NCBI GenBank assembly: GCA_963969495.1
Contig: OZ018338.1
Span: forward strand, 50,967,973-51,031,972
DNA length: 64,000 nucleotides
Source of the DNA: Ceratothoa steindachneri
Taxonomy: Eukaryota; Arthropoda; Malacostraca; Isopoda; Cymothoidae
Direction of reading: 5' to 3'
Positions 40,996-51,083 of this stretch are shown one piece after another; the stretch's first letter is position 1, and every line of letters begins with the position of its first letter. A model generated the notes under the pieces. The model searched no databases, was not told where the DNA came from, and worked only from the letters and a program-made list of their open reading frames with translations. The position numbers and the translations under genes are program-made.

Positions 40996-43846
40996 CAGTC
41001 GGGGACCCTCTGAAAGTTCTTCTGTTTAATGCGAGGTCTATCAGAAACAAGTTTATTAAACATCTTGGCCTCGTAGCAACAGAAGAACCCGAGATGGTGG
41101 CCATAACGGAGTCGTGGATAAAAACCTCGAGCCGATATTTTGAAGGTGAATTCACGATTCCCGGTTACCAGCTCTTCCTGAAAGATAGGCCAGACAGAGA
41201 GGGTGGCGGTGTGATGTTGTATGTCAAAGATACTCTCAACTCGACGGATTGCAACATCGTATCCGACCATGAACTACTAGGTGTTGACCTAGAGATAGGT
41301 CCTGCCAGATACATGACCCTAGTGCTTTACAGACCTCTGCCCAACTCTTAGAACAGGACAGGAGTCTGTTGGACGAACTTGTAAAAGACAGAGTGTGCAT
41401 CGTCATGGGGTATTTTAACAGACAAGTTGAATGGCAAGCCACAGAACCCTGTAGCGAGAACGCACTACTCCTGGAGTTCGCTAACGAGTTCATGACTCAA
41501 TGGGTGAGAGAACCAACGAAAGGAGAAAATATCCTCGACTTGGTTTTTACCTCTGAGGATGACATCGATGAGGACTTCTCTGTTGGCGAAGAGCTCAGTG
41601 TCAGTGACCACCGAATAATTATATTTGTAGTGAAATTCCCGAAGGAAGGGCCTGCAACTAGTAAATCGAGGAAACTTGATTTGAGAAGAGCAGACTTTGC
41701 ATGTCTTCGTGCTGGACTGACTGACGTAAGGCTAGAAGTGTGCGAGGCTGTTGAAGACTTATGGAACAGATTTAAAACCACATTCATGAGGCTTCAATCT
41801 CGTTTCACCCCTATGAAATGCTCCCGTCGGTCTTCTGTTCAACCAAACTGGTTTAATCGAGAAATCAGCCAACTGCTTAGGGAGAAAAGAATTTTGTACC
41901 GGCAATCGAAGATCTCGAGTGACTTGGACGAATACCGGAGGCTATCCAGGAGAGCAAAGTCCAGCATAAGGGCGGCTAAGCGGTCTAAGGAACTTCAAGT
42001 GGCGAGACTTTGTAAAGAAAATCCTAAGAAGTTCTTTGGATATGTAAACAGCCGTAAACCAATCCGTCGAACGATTGGCCCTTTGAGGAATGAAGAGGGG
42101 GCATTAAAGCACTCAGCTGCAGAAAATGCTAACCTTCTCAACGACTACTTTGCTTCAGTGTTTAATGAAGAGTGTAGTCCCATTCCCCAGCCAACGGATT
42201 CCTACTCGGCGGAAAAGCTGGAGGGTATGGGCTTCACGGAAGAGGAAATAGAAAAGAAGATCACTGACCTAATGACGAATAAGTCACCTGGCCCGGATGG
42301 GTTTCTACCTAAAGTGTTGAAAGAAGTGCGCGATCAAGTATCACGACACATGAGCGCAATCTTCAACATGTCAATCCGGACCGAATGCGTTCCTAGAGAC
42401 TGGCGTGAAGCGGGGGTGACTCCTATCTTCAAGAAAGGAGACCGTACCCACCCGTCGAACTACCGACCTATCAATCTGACTTCGATAGTCAGGAAACTCA
42501 TGGAAAGCATCATGGTGGAAAAAATGACGTTGCATTTAGAGTCAAACCTGCTACTGAGGAGTTCCTAGCACGGCTTCCAAATGCAACGGTCATGCCTGAC
42601 GAACCTTGTGGAATTCTTCCACTTCGTGTTCAGTGAGCACGATCGGGACAAGGCCGTGGATGTGGTGTACTTAGACTTTCAGAAAGCCTTTGATAAGATA
42701 CCACATCGCCGCCTTCTTTGGAAAGTGCAAGTGCTGGGCATAGACGGAAATGTAGCCCGCTGGATAGAGAACTGGCTAAGTGGCAGACGGCAACGGGTGG
42801 TACTGAATGGACAGGCTTTTGAGTGGGTGCCCGTTATTAGCGGGGTCTTCAATGTTCTGTACTGGGACTACTACTATTTATCATCTACGTCAACGACATG
42901 GACGGTGACATGTTTGCCAAGATTTCCAAATTTACCGACGATACCAAGCTTGGTATGAACGTTGCAAAGGATGGAAATACTGCCCGCCTGCAAGATGATC
43001 TCCGGAAGATTGGGGAGTGGTCGGACACGTGGAAAATACCTTTGGACGTGAACAAATGCAAAGTGATGCATATCGGCCACCGAAACACCCGATCTCAGTA
43101 TATCCTTAAGGGTACTTCTATTGAATCCACCGATACTGAGAAGGACTTAGGTGTTACAATCACTAGTGACCTCAAGCTCTCGAACAGTGCATTGAGGCGG
43201 AGAAAAAGCCCAAAGGATGCTAGGCTACATATAACGCCAGTTTGGATATCGGAACAAGGAGATTGTACTGTGTTTGTACAACTCACTTGTCCAACCGCAC
43301 CTGGAGTATGCCGTACAATTTTTGGAGTCCTTTATTTCGAAAGAGCATCGTGAGATTGGAACGCGTGCAAGCCAGGGCAACCAAACTGATTCCCTCTATC
43401 AGACATAAAAGTTATGAAGATAGATTAAGGGAATTAGATCTGTTCTCATTGGAAAACCGTAGACTGCGTGGTCAGCTCATCGAAGTTTTCAAAATACTTC
43501 GAGGGTTCGACAATGCCGACTAAAGGGATATTTTCACACTTGCTAAGAGCAGAACAAGAAATCACGGTTTTAAACTTGAACTGAAGCGTTACAACCGCGA
43601 TTTGGGGGAATTTTTTTCACGTACAGTATTTGCGGTAGTTGAAACGCACTTCCAGTGGAAGTTGTCAACAGTAAATCTGTTCAACAGTTCAAGTCAAGAC
43701 TAGACAGGGTCTTGAAAAGTGGCCGTTTAAGGACGTATAGCATTTGAGCAGAGATGTGCCCGCTCGAACGCTAGTCCAAAGGTACCCTCATTGAATGGAC
43801 CGTAAGGTCTTCTAGGGTATTTTCTTTCCTTGTTACTCCTTGTTAC
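40996..43846 (+). pseudogene. CR1-like non-LTR retrotransposon, 5'-truncated and decayed
   Basis: The copy starts at the beginning of ORF2: VLLFNARSIRNKFIKHLGLV, ITESWIKTSS and GYQLFLKDRPDREGGGVMLY of the endonuclease. A one-base loss near 41345 shifts the frame, and the next block (41369-42568) carries VMGYFN, where the family has GDFN. It continues through NKSPGPDGFLPKVLK, FKKGDRTHPSNYRPINLTSI and MESIMVEKM. A CAG-to-TAG-type stop then sits before HGFQMQRSCLTNLVEFF. Motif A is YLDFQKAFDKIPH. Motif B is broken by a frameshift near 42860, and motif C is KFTDDTKLG. The tail continues to EVVNSKSVQQFKSRLDRVLK and stops at 43747. It ends in two perfect TCCTTGTTAC units, in keeping with the short 3' repeats of CR1. 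There is no RNase H, as expected for CR1. Confidence 0.9.
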
Positions 43847-43847
43847 C

Positions 43848-44163
43848 TCCATCGCCTACACCTACACTAAGATGACTTACACCACCTACACTAACACCAG
43901 CACTTACACCACGACCACCTCCACCACCACTACCTACACCACTATCATTTACACCACTGCCACCTGCACAACCACCACCTAAACTACCACCTACACCTCT
44001 ACCACATATAAAACTACCACCTGTGCCATCTACACCACTGTTATCTCCACCACCACCTACACCACCACCACCTACACCACCACCACCTACACTACCAACA
44101 CTTACACCGCCACTACCTACACTATCACCTATACCACCACCACTTATACCACCAATATCACCC
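43848..44163 (+). repeat. CACCTACAC-type minisatellite, right block
   Basis: Same word composition and same strand as the left block. This shows the CR1 copy inserted into one continuous array. Confidence 0.92.
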
Positions 44164-44360
44164 AAGGTTATCTCGGGAATTATTTTGTTTTGGTAATAAC
44201 ATCATAACTATTGGCCAGATATTAACCAGATTTCAGACCCATAGGTTGTTTTATATTCTCTTTCAAATGGTATATTTGCCAAACTCCTTCCAAGGTTATC
44301 CGGGGAATTATTTGGCAATAACTTCATAACTCCTAGGCCGATTCTAACGAAATCTCTTAG
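44164..44360 (+). repeat. 127-bp tandem repeat units (copy 2, right side)
   Basis: GGTTATCTCGGGAATTATTT is followed about 125 bp later by GGTTATCCGGGGAATTATTT. Both match the units at 17.57-17.83 kb in reverse orientation. Confidence 0.8.
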
Positions 44361-46880
44361 TAATGGCAATCTTCAAATGAAAAATTATAATTACAATTAT
44401 CACAGTTTATGACTGTTCACGTAACTTTGGAAGTATATTTATTTAACTCGTATTTGTAAAATTCATTCATTTCATCAATTTTTTGGCATGGCATGAATCT
44501 AAAAGTGTCTACTGTTCCTGATATAAATTTCCTATTGATATGAGGCTGTGCGATTGTGAGATTCATTAGCTAATCTTAGATTTGAGTTTATTAATTATTT
44601 TGATGTGGGAAGAAAGCTCATTACTTTCTGATAAGAAATTTTAACTTCTTTCATTCAAGAAAAAAACACTTTGGGAGAATCATTCTTCCGCTCTTCTTGG
44701 AGAATCTTCCTCTACTCTATTTTCCTCATCCTTCCATTGATTGTATAAAGAGTGTCAATAATGTTGCATAGAAACTGGCCCCTTGACATAATAGCTCTAC
44801 TTGCGAATTTTACTGTGAGAAGAGTGTTTTTAGCAAACTAGTCGAACCACTTTTACTCCAAAACACCCCAACATAATTTGGACCGAACAACTAAAAACTT
44901 CGTTCCATCTTACAAATAGTATATGGCTCCCAAAATAAAAAGAAATTCTCCAAGTAACGGTTGCATACCACAGAAGGGAGTTTAAATGGATGTTTTTCTG
45001 CCAACTGATCGATCATCTCCAATCTATTCATCATACCTTAATTTTAACACATCTACGGCTTCTCTGAACCTTGGCATTTGGAATTTTCCGAAAACCATCC
45101 AAAAGAGGGCGACTTGCACTTCTACCTAATTCCTTAGACTTTCTAATTAGTCACTCTACTGTAGATATATGTTCATTTTCTTCTTCAAACTTCTTCTTGT
45201 AGCTAATCTTAGATTTGAGTTTCTTAATTATTTTGAAGTGGGAAGAAAGTTCATTACCTTTGAATAAGAATTTTTTTTTAGAATATTCTAAATTATCATT
45301 AGAGGATCACATAGAAGCAACTCGTGTGACTTCGACACTGTCTTAATGTATATTATAAAAATTAAAAATATTCATGTGAAAATATATCCTATGAACACAT
45401 TTTGGTTGCAAATTTCCTTCAAACATTTTGACATTTTGTGATTCTATTTATAATTATAAAGGATTCATTGGCCTCAAATTTTGCTTAATATAATAAACGG
45501 TTCAGAAACTATGGAAAAATAAATTGTTTTTAGGGAGTTGTATGAATTCATTCGGGGGAAGTATACATAAATATTCTCAAGGGCAATTTTTACTCTTTAA
45601 ATTAATTCTAAACACAATAATCACAACAAAGATCAAACCCATTAAATAGGAACATATCAAAGCAGAAAAAACGGACTTTTAAAACATTTAAGAAGTGGCC
45701 AAATACTTCTGTTGTTCTCCAATGAGAGAGGGCAGCCTCGACTAACACAAGACCCTACAAATACGATAAATCCTGCAATAAAATCGCATATTTAGAGTAC
45801 ATAGCAGGTCTAAACCTGTATATATATTAAAATATATTTATTCCATCTTATAGGTTGTACCAGATATTTTGTATTCGAATGTTAGAATTCGATAGGCCTA
45901 TGGTGAACGTAAGCAAAACGAAACAGAAAGTGTAAAATGAACGTATTGGCAACATATGATAGGCCTAATTAGCGGATATCCAAATTTGTTTGGCGGCCCA
46001 TCCGACTCTATTTCCAAGAACAATTAACACATCCCTACTAAAGGCTTTCTCTATCCAATACTTACTTTAAATTCACCGCTTGGACTGTTAACACACCATT
46101 CGCATTCAGCTTGGTAAAGCAGACGCTTGGAAAACTATTCAGCCCCATCTGTTATCGGAGTTTTTCTCACTCAAGAAATTGGAAATACGACCCCTTTTCA
46201 ACGAGGAAATTTTACGTCTCTAAAGTTTGGAAGAAAATAGACGCAAATTTCACCATACTTTCAATTTTCATTATCATCTATCGTCTCTAGCACCATTTCC
46301 ACTCTCACGCCCAAAATCCTCTCGTTCAGCGTGATACTAAGAAGAGAGAAAATAATACTTTTTGTTAGGTCAGTCAGCATTTGCATCATGACTGCCTAAC
46401 TCCCTCACCCTCAACCTCCACCCCAAGGCCCAATGCCTTAGCTAATGCAAGCTGATATTTCGACCTCGTCCCAACTATACAATGCAGTGGCAATTGTATA
46501 ATTGGGAGTACGGAAGGAGGGAGGTTTCAGGACTAGATCTTAAAATCTGCTCTGAATGCCTCAATACCGGCCACTTGTAAACTGACTCACAATTATATAC
46601 ATCGACGCGTAATTGAATCGGCACTTATAAAAGAAATTCCCAACTTTAATACTTCCGACGGCCAATTCGATACTAATACCTTAATGAGCAAGAAACTCAT
46701 AATTCCGTTTCTTTAAAATGCCAACACATTCTCGCATCTTCCACTTTAGCGCCACTAATTTGTGTGTTTGTATGTTAAGCAACCTCTGTATTTAACTTGT
46801 TCATTAGCGACTGACAATGACGCATGTTTCCGTAGGAACCTGGCTTCGCATATAAAATTAGTACTATTACTGTGGTTTTA
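44361..46880. other. AT-rich DNA with a 70-bp direct repeat
   Basis: AGCTAATCTTAGATTTGAGT and the 50 bases after it occur at 44568-44637 and again at 45201-45270 with about five changes, same orientation, about 630 bp apart. The intervening segment has no recognisable protein motif. The repeat could be the end of an unidentified element. The rest of the stretch shows nothing I can name. Confidence 0.5.
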
Positions 46881-46882
46881 TC

Positions 46883-46904
46883 CATATATATATATATATA
46901 TATA
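46883..46904. repeat. (AT)n microsatellite
   Basis: Eleven AT dinucleotides. Confidence 0.9.
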
Positions 46905-47407
46905 AATTATAAAATAAAACCTACTGTGAGGGGATGCTCCTCGAAGGACCAGCGTGAGAGGAAGCCTCCCCTGAATACCTCTTTCAGCCTCTTCGCTCTA
47001 AACCACGTGCTCCTTGGCGTGGGAATTTTAGAATTATCGAGAAGGAAGCAGCCCTGCGCTGAGTCGCTTAGCCCGGTTCTATTTACTTATGCGGGATGCA
47101 CCTCGCTCTCCCTCCCCCGCGATAACGCTGAATCCTTGCCCCCATGCCTTACATGCATGTCCTTCGCCCGCGAGCGTGGCTGTACAAACACAACCCAATA
47201 TCCTGAGGCAAACTTCGTTGTCCAATCCAACTCGTTATCTCGAAGTAAGTTTGCATAGACTGAAATCAAGAATCCTCTGGGGGACGGCCATGCTCTAGGG
47301 CTATCGAACGGACTAGCCACCTGGCTATTTAACCCTCCGTCCGCATTCCTCGAGGAGATTTTGAATCTGCCAGACCCTCCTTTCAGACCGTTTTGTCTGT
47401 TTCCCCG
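46905..47407. other. Moderately GC-rich DNA left of the LTR element
   Basis: Open frames exist on both strands (for example 46872-47258 and 47089-47298) but carry no motif I recognise. It is the insertion target of the LTR element. I could not join it to the sequence at 52660 as a plausible exon. Confidence 0.4.
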
Positions 47408-48978
47408 TGTCGTAGAATTCCCCCCCTCCCTTTTTGTTCTATCTCTAAGAATGCTAAGTATGTCTAATATATATTGATATTATAAGAATATCTTAACGAA
47501 CAGAGCCGTTCGAAACACGTATGGATATAAAAGAAACGCCCCTTAATTCACAAAATAAACTTATATTTTACCTTTATCAATTGAATACATTACTTTTATT
47601 CATTAACTACAGCAATACTCTGAATATTATCCTAAACAAAAATTAATTAAATTAGTTTACCCACAAAAATTGGTTGACGTTTTCTCTACACAAAACAATA
47701 ATATAAGAATCAGGCTTACGGACTCATGTGGAGTTTAAAGGCCTCAGAAATGTTATTGAAGCACGACGCGTGCCGTGTGTCCAGATGTAGATGGGCGAAA
47801 TTCCACGGTTGTTTTGGTGAGGGTAGCAGCTTGGGGGTCCACACGTTCTTCCGGGGGGGAGGGGTTCTCCATGGACGAGAACCAATACGGTGCTTTATGC
47901 AACACCTAGGCAGTCGTGGTCTATCTGGCGAGAGTGAGTCGAACTTGGTTCTTAAATCAAGCTAACTTGGAGTGCGGTGTGACCACCGAGTAACGAGCTC
48001 GAGGAGGAGCTTTTCTCCTTCGTTCCTTATTTCCTTATGGACGAGGACTGAACTCGGGAAGGGTCTTCTTCAAGGGCGAGGATAACGGAGGGGTTTTCTC
48101 TGGCGAGAATAAATTACTTAACGTTCGGTTTGGTAACCCGGAACTAGCTCGAAGATGAGCTTTTTCTTAATTCAAGTCTTCCACAAGGGCGAGTATAACG
48201 GAGGGGGATTTCTCTGACGAGAACAAGTTGAACTTGGTGCCTCACCAAGTTAACTAAGATTTTGGTGTGGCCATCGAGTAACGGGCTCGAGGAGGGAGCC
48301 TTTTTCTTCTTCTTTTCTTAATTCCTCAAGGACGAGGAATACCCCTGGTTTTGAAGGTGCACCAGGATATGAGGAGTCTCTCTGGCGAGAGTGAATTGAA
48401 CTTCCCAAAGTTAACTTATCGTTTGGTTTGATAACCAGGGACTTAGCTCGAGGATGAGCTACTTCTTAGCCCCTTAACGTATGTAGCCCTGCCTCTCTTG
48501 CAGGGTACTTCTTGGTCTGGCGAGCCAAGTACTCTACCTCTCTAGTCTCGGTAGTTTGGTTTGATCCGAAGACTTCGTCACCTAGAGACTGACGTATACT
48601 ACCTCGATTTTCCTCAGAGTTCCTCATTTATACCTCGTCACCCCACTGGGGGAGTGGTAAGGGGGGAGGGGCTTGAGGGCGGCCCCAGGAGAGTTCTTTT
48701 TCAAAACGGTTTTTCACACGAAGTCAAACATAGGCTCCTCGTTAGCCTTCGAGATTGGGAGAAACACGTCTCCAATTTCTTATTTGACGTGAAACTGGAT
48801 CTCACTCTCCTGGGGGATATCTTACATTTTGACCTTTAGGGTCTTTCATGGCACCGAGTTGTGCCACACTGTGGTTAAGCGCTGAACCCGCCGATGCCTT
48901 CGACGGATGTCTTTGCGGTAACCGCCTTGTGACTGCACCAAGAGTGAACGGGGAGGCAAGAGTGACCATTCCCCTACA
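47408..48978 (-). repeat. Left LTR (3' LTR)
   Basis: Nearly identical to 51084-52659 throughout. It contains four to five diverged internal units that start CTGGCGAGA (47925, 48100, 48214, 48382, 48517). Most of them hold an AGCTCGAGGATGAGCT-type hairpin. Units 1 and 3 resemble each other, as do 2 and 4. The frame MWSLKASEMLLKHDACRVSR occurs in both LTRs simply because they are duplicates. Confidence 0.92.
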
Positions 48979-49485
48979 ACACCTCCCATCGAAGAATTTA
49001 ATGGGGAGGGGGGATGCTCCCGGGAACTTAAAACAACTTACTCAACCTAGTCGAGATTAGCAAAGTTATATTTCTTGAGCCCTCTCATACATTAAGTTTC
49101 CTTACACATGTACGTCCTCGCGCGCGTTTACACAGGCAATGTGTCGAACTAGACATACTCGATTTACAATTTTACATGAAAATAACAAAACCTTAATTCA
49201 TCGATTATCCACAAAAAAACAAAAAACAAAACAAGCTACTTCCTTAGATTTCTAAGTTTTTGAGAACTTACATCCTACCGATAAATATTAACACGTACAA
49301 CAAAGGAAAAAATGGTTTCATTAACACGTACAACAAATGAAAGCATCGTTTCACGCTCATTAGGTGCTGAAATTACCCTCAATGGTATTTCGTCTCCGCC
49401 TATAGAGCAGCTGTACTTTATCGGCTCCTTTGATGTAGCTAATCCTAAAATGGTGCTCTAAGACCAATACTTTACCGCGCCTGAG

Positions 49486-50697
49486 TCAGCCGTTCGGGTT
49501 ATTGAGTCTACCCCAGTATGTTACTAAATGGTAGCGGTATTTCAACCTTTTCGACTCACCCATATTATGGTACTTGACTACCTTTAAATTGAACATTAAG
49601 GCTAGAGCGGCCTGTTGCAGCGGGGCATAATTGATGGGAGCGTGGGTCTTATAGCTCTCCTTTAACCAGGTACACGGGAAGATCGTGTCTGGGTTCGATC
49701 TTTGGGGATCAAGAAAACTTTTCCCTGCGAGGTCGTTAATGGGCGTGGCGCTCACTACGACTTGGCGATTTAGCGGTAACTCCGTGAACGTTCCGTTCGG
49801 GGAGGAGACTACTAGGGGTAGAGGATACTCATCCGCGTCTACCATTTGATTAGTCTTACCTAGGTGTATCGCAATAGCACCTCTTTCCTCCTTCCTTGTC
49901 AACTCATTTGACTCACTTCTCTTAGTAGGTAGTTCCTCAGGTACACCTACTCGTACCTCTACTCTACCTTCCTCTTCTTTCCTGATAACCCCATTTGGCT
50001 GGGTTCTCCTCGTAGGTTTTCCTTCAGGTACTCCTGCTGGTACCTCATCCCTACTTCCTACTTCTTCCATCGTTACCCCATTTGGCTGGGTTCCCCTCGA
50101 TGGTCCTTTCTTAGGTCCAGGCCGGGCTACAACTTCCTCGGCCTCTATGAGATTCTCAATAGGTGCGCTTTCGAGTGCGAGCAATCTTTCCTTTTCTTCT
50201 CTCTCTTCTCTTTCAGCTTGAGCACGTTCTTTTTCCCTCTGTATTCGTCTTTCATCTATTTCTTTTTTAATCTTTATTCTCTTCTCTTTGGACTCTTTTT
50301 GCCTCTTCATTCTCCTTTCCTCGGCTTCTTTTTTTGCTTTCACTATTTCGTTTTTCCTTCGAGTTCTTCTTTCTTCATCTTCCAGCTTTATCTTTAGTCT
50401 TCTTACCTCATCTTCCCTTTCTATCCTTATTCTGAATTGCTGTGCTTCTCTTTTCAACAGTATTATTGTTTCGCTTGTTTTACCTCCTCTCAGCATTCTT
50501 CTTTCCTCTGTTTCTATTGTCCGCAGTATTCGGGATTCTTCACTTCTTCAGTTCATCCGTATTTCCATTAATTTACGTTCTCTTTTATCCTCTCTTATTA
50601 TATCTTCTGTTTCTCTTTCAAACTTTATTAATTCTTGTTCTTCTTCTATATCCAAAATTCTTTCTTCTACTTCACAATCTATTCTTAGTTCTGCCAT
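49486..50697 (-). pseudogene. Gag-like coiled-coil protein of the LTR element (one in-frame stop)
   Basis: From the ATG at 50697 the minus-strand frame reads MAELRIDCEVEERILDIEEE, then hits a TGA at 50550-50548 (probably CGA originally, giving RMN-R-RSEES). It continues open to 49486, for about 403 residues in all. Restarting at the next ATG (50496) gives 336 residues. The N-terminal half is an unbroken Lys/Glu/Arg coiled coil (for example RRKNEIVKAKKEAEERRMKR). Two near-copies of a RRTQPNGV motif follow, then a compact C-terminal part (PINYAPLQQAALALMFNLKV). No Cys-His knuckle is present. Position after the primer site, and the absence of anything else, make gag the best reading. Sequence similarity to known Gag is not obvious beyond a coiled-coil start like that of the relic at 24.2 kb. 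Confidence 0.7.
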
Positions 50698-51053
50698 GAC
50701 GTAGTCATGCATCTCTGTGCCTTCAAGTCCTAGACTTTAGGCTTGTTGGTAAAATCTTTCGACCGGATCCATTTTGTGTTGGTCCGTCGAATTTCCCTTA
50801 CTATACTCTCAGGTAATTATGCCACCATTCACCAGGTAGCGCTCAGCATAACTTACCCTTAATCACACTACTATGTTGATTGAAATACCACTCCCGACAA
50901 CAAATTTACCACTTGGCCTACCAATCCTTAAGATTGTTACCACCCCTAACTCTACCAATTTTCCTCTCGTCAATTATTCTCTTATTCCTGATCTGATATC
51001 CCTTTACGTGTTGGCTCTTTCTTAATTTAAAACTGCTGGGTTCTTTCTAATAA

Positions 51054-51073
51054 CAACCCCACACCTGACACCA
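51054..51073 (-). promoter_or_regulatory. Primer-binding site, tRNA-Leu type
   Basis: The plus strand reads CAACCCCACACCTGACACCA. This equals the 3' end of eukaryotic tRNA-Leu (…CCCACTCCTGACACCA) with one mismatch over 16 bases, CCA included. It lies 10 bases inside the right LTR, so the minus-strand RNA would anneal the tRNA here to prime minus-strand DNA. The 10-base offset is larger than in most Gypsy elements. Confidence 0.8.
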
Positions 51074-51083
51074 CTTTTATTTA

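Larger units (their letters stand above)
39715..44360 (+). mobile_element. Head + 127-bp repeat + minisatellite element, copy 2, split by CR1
   Basis: The head (TCGCGTGAGATTCTA, GCGACTCTACATCTC, TCGGTCGGTCGGTCC) matches copy 1 at 17.9 kb base for base over long stretches. It runs on through TATTCGGCCGATTCTAAC and TTGTTTTACATTCTCTTTCG. The first core unit is cut short at about 39870 by a CACCTACAC-type minisatellite. After the array, at 44164, about 1.6 core units appear (GGGAATTATTTTGTTTTGG, TTTCAGACCC, TATTCTCTTTCAAATGG, then a second partial unit). The array therefore sits inside the tandem core. Copy 1 instead has a TAGCC array at its end. A CR1 element interrupts the array. No protein is encoded by the element itself. 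Confidence 0.7.

Noticed and set aside
50288..50704. 138-codon Ser/Leu/Phe-rich plus-strand frame
   Set aside because: Antisense of the Lys/Glu-rich gag coiled coil. Composition is dictated by the real minus-strand gene.
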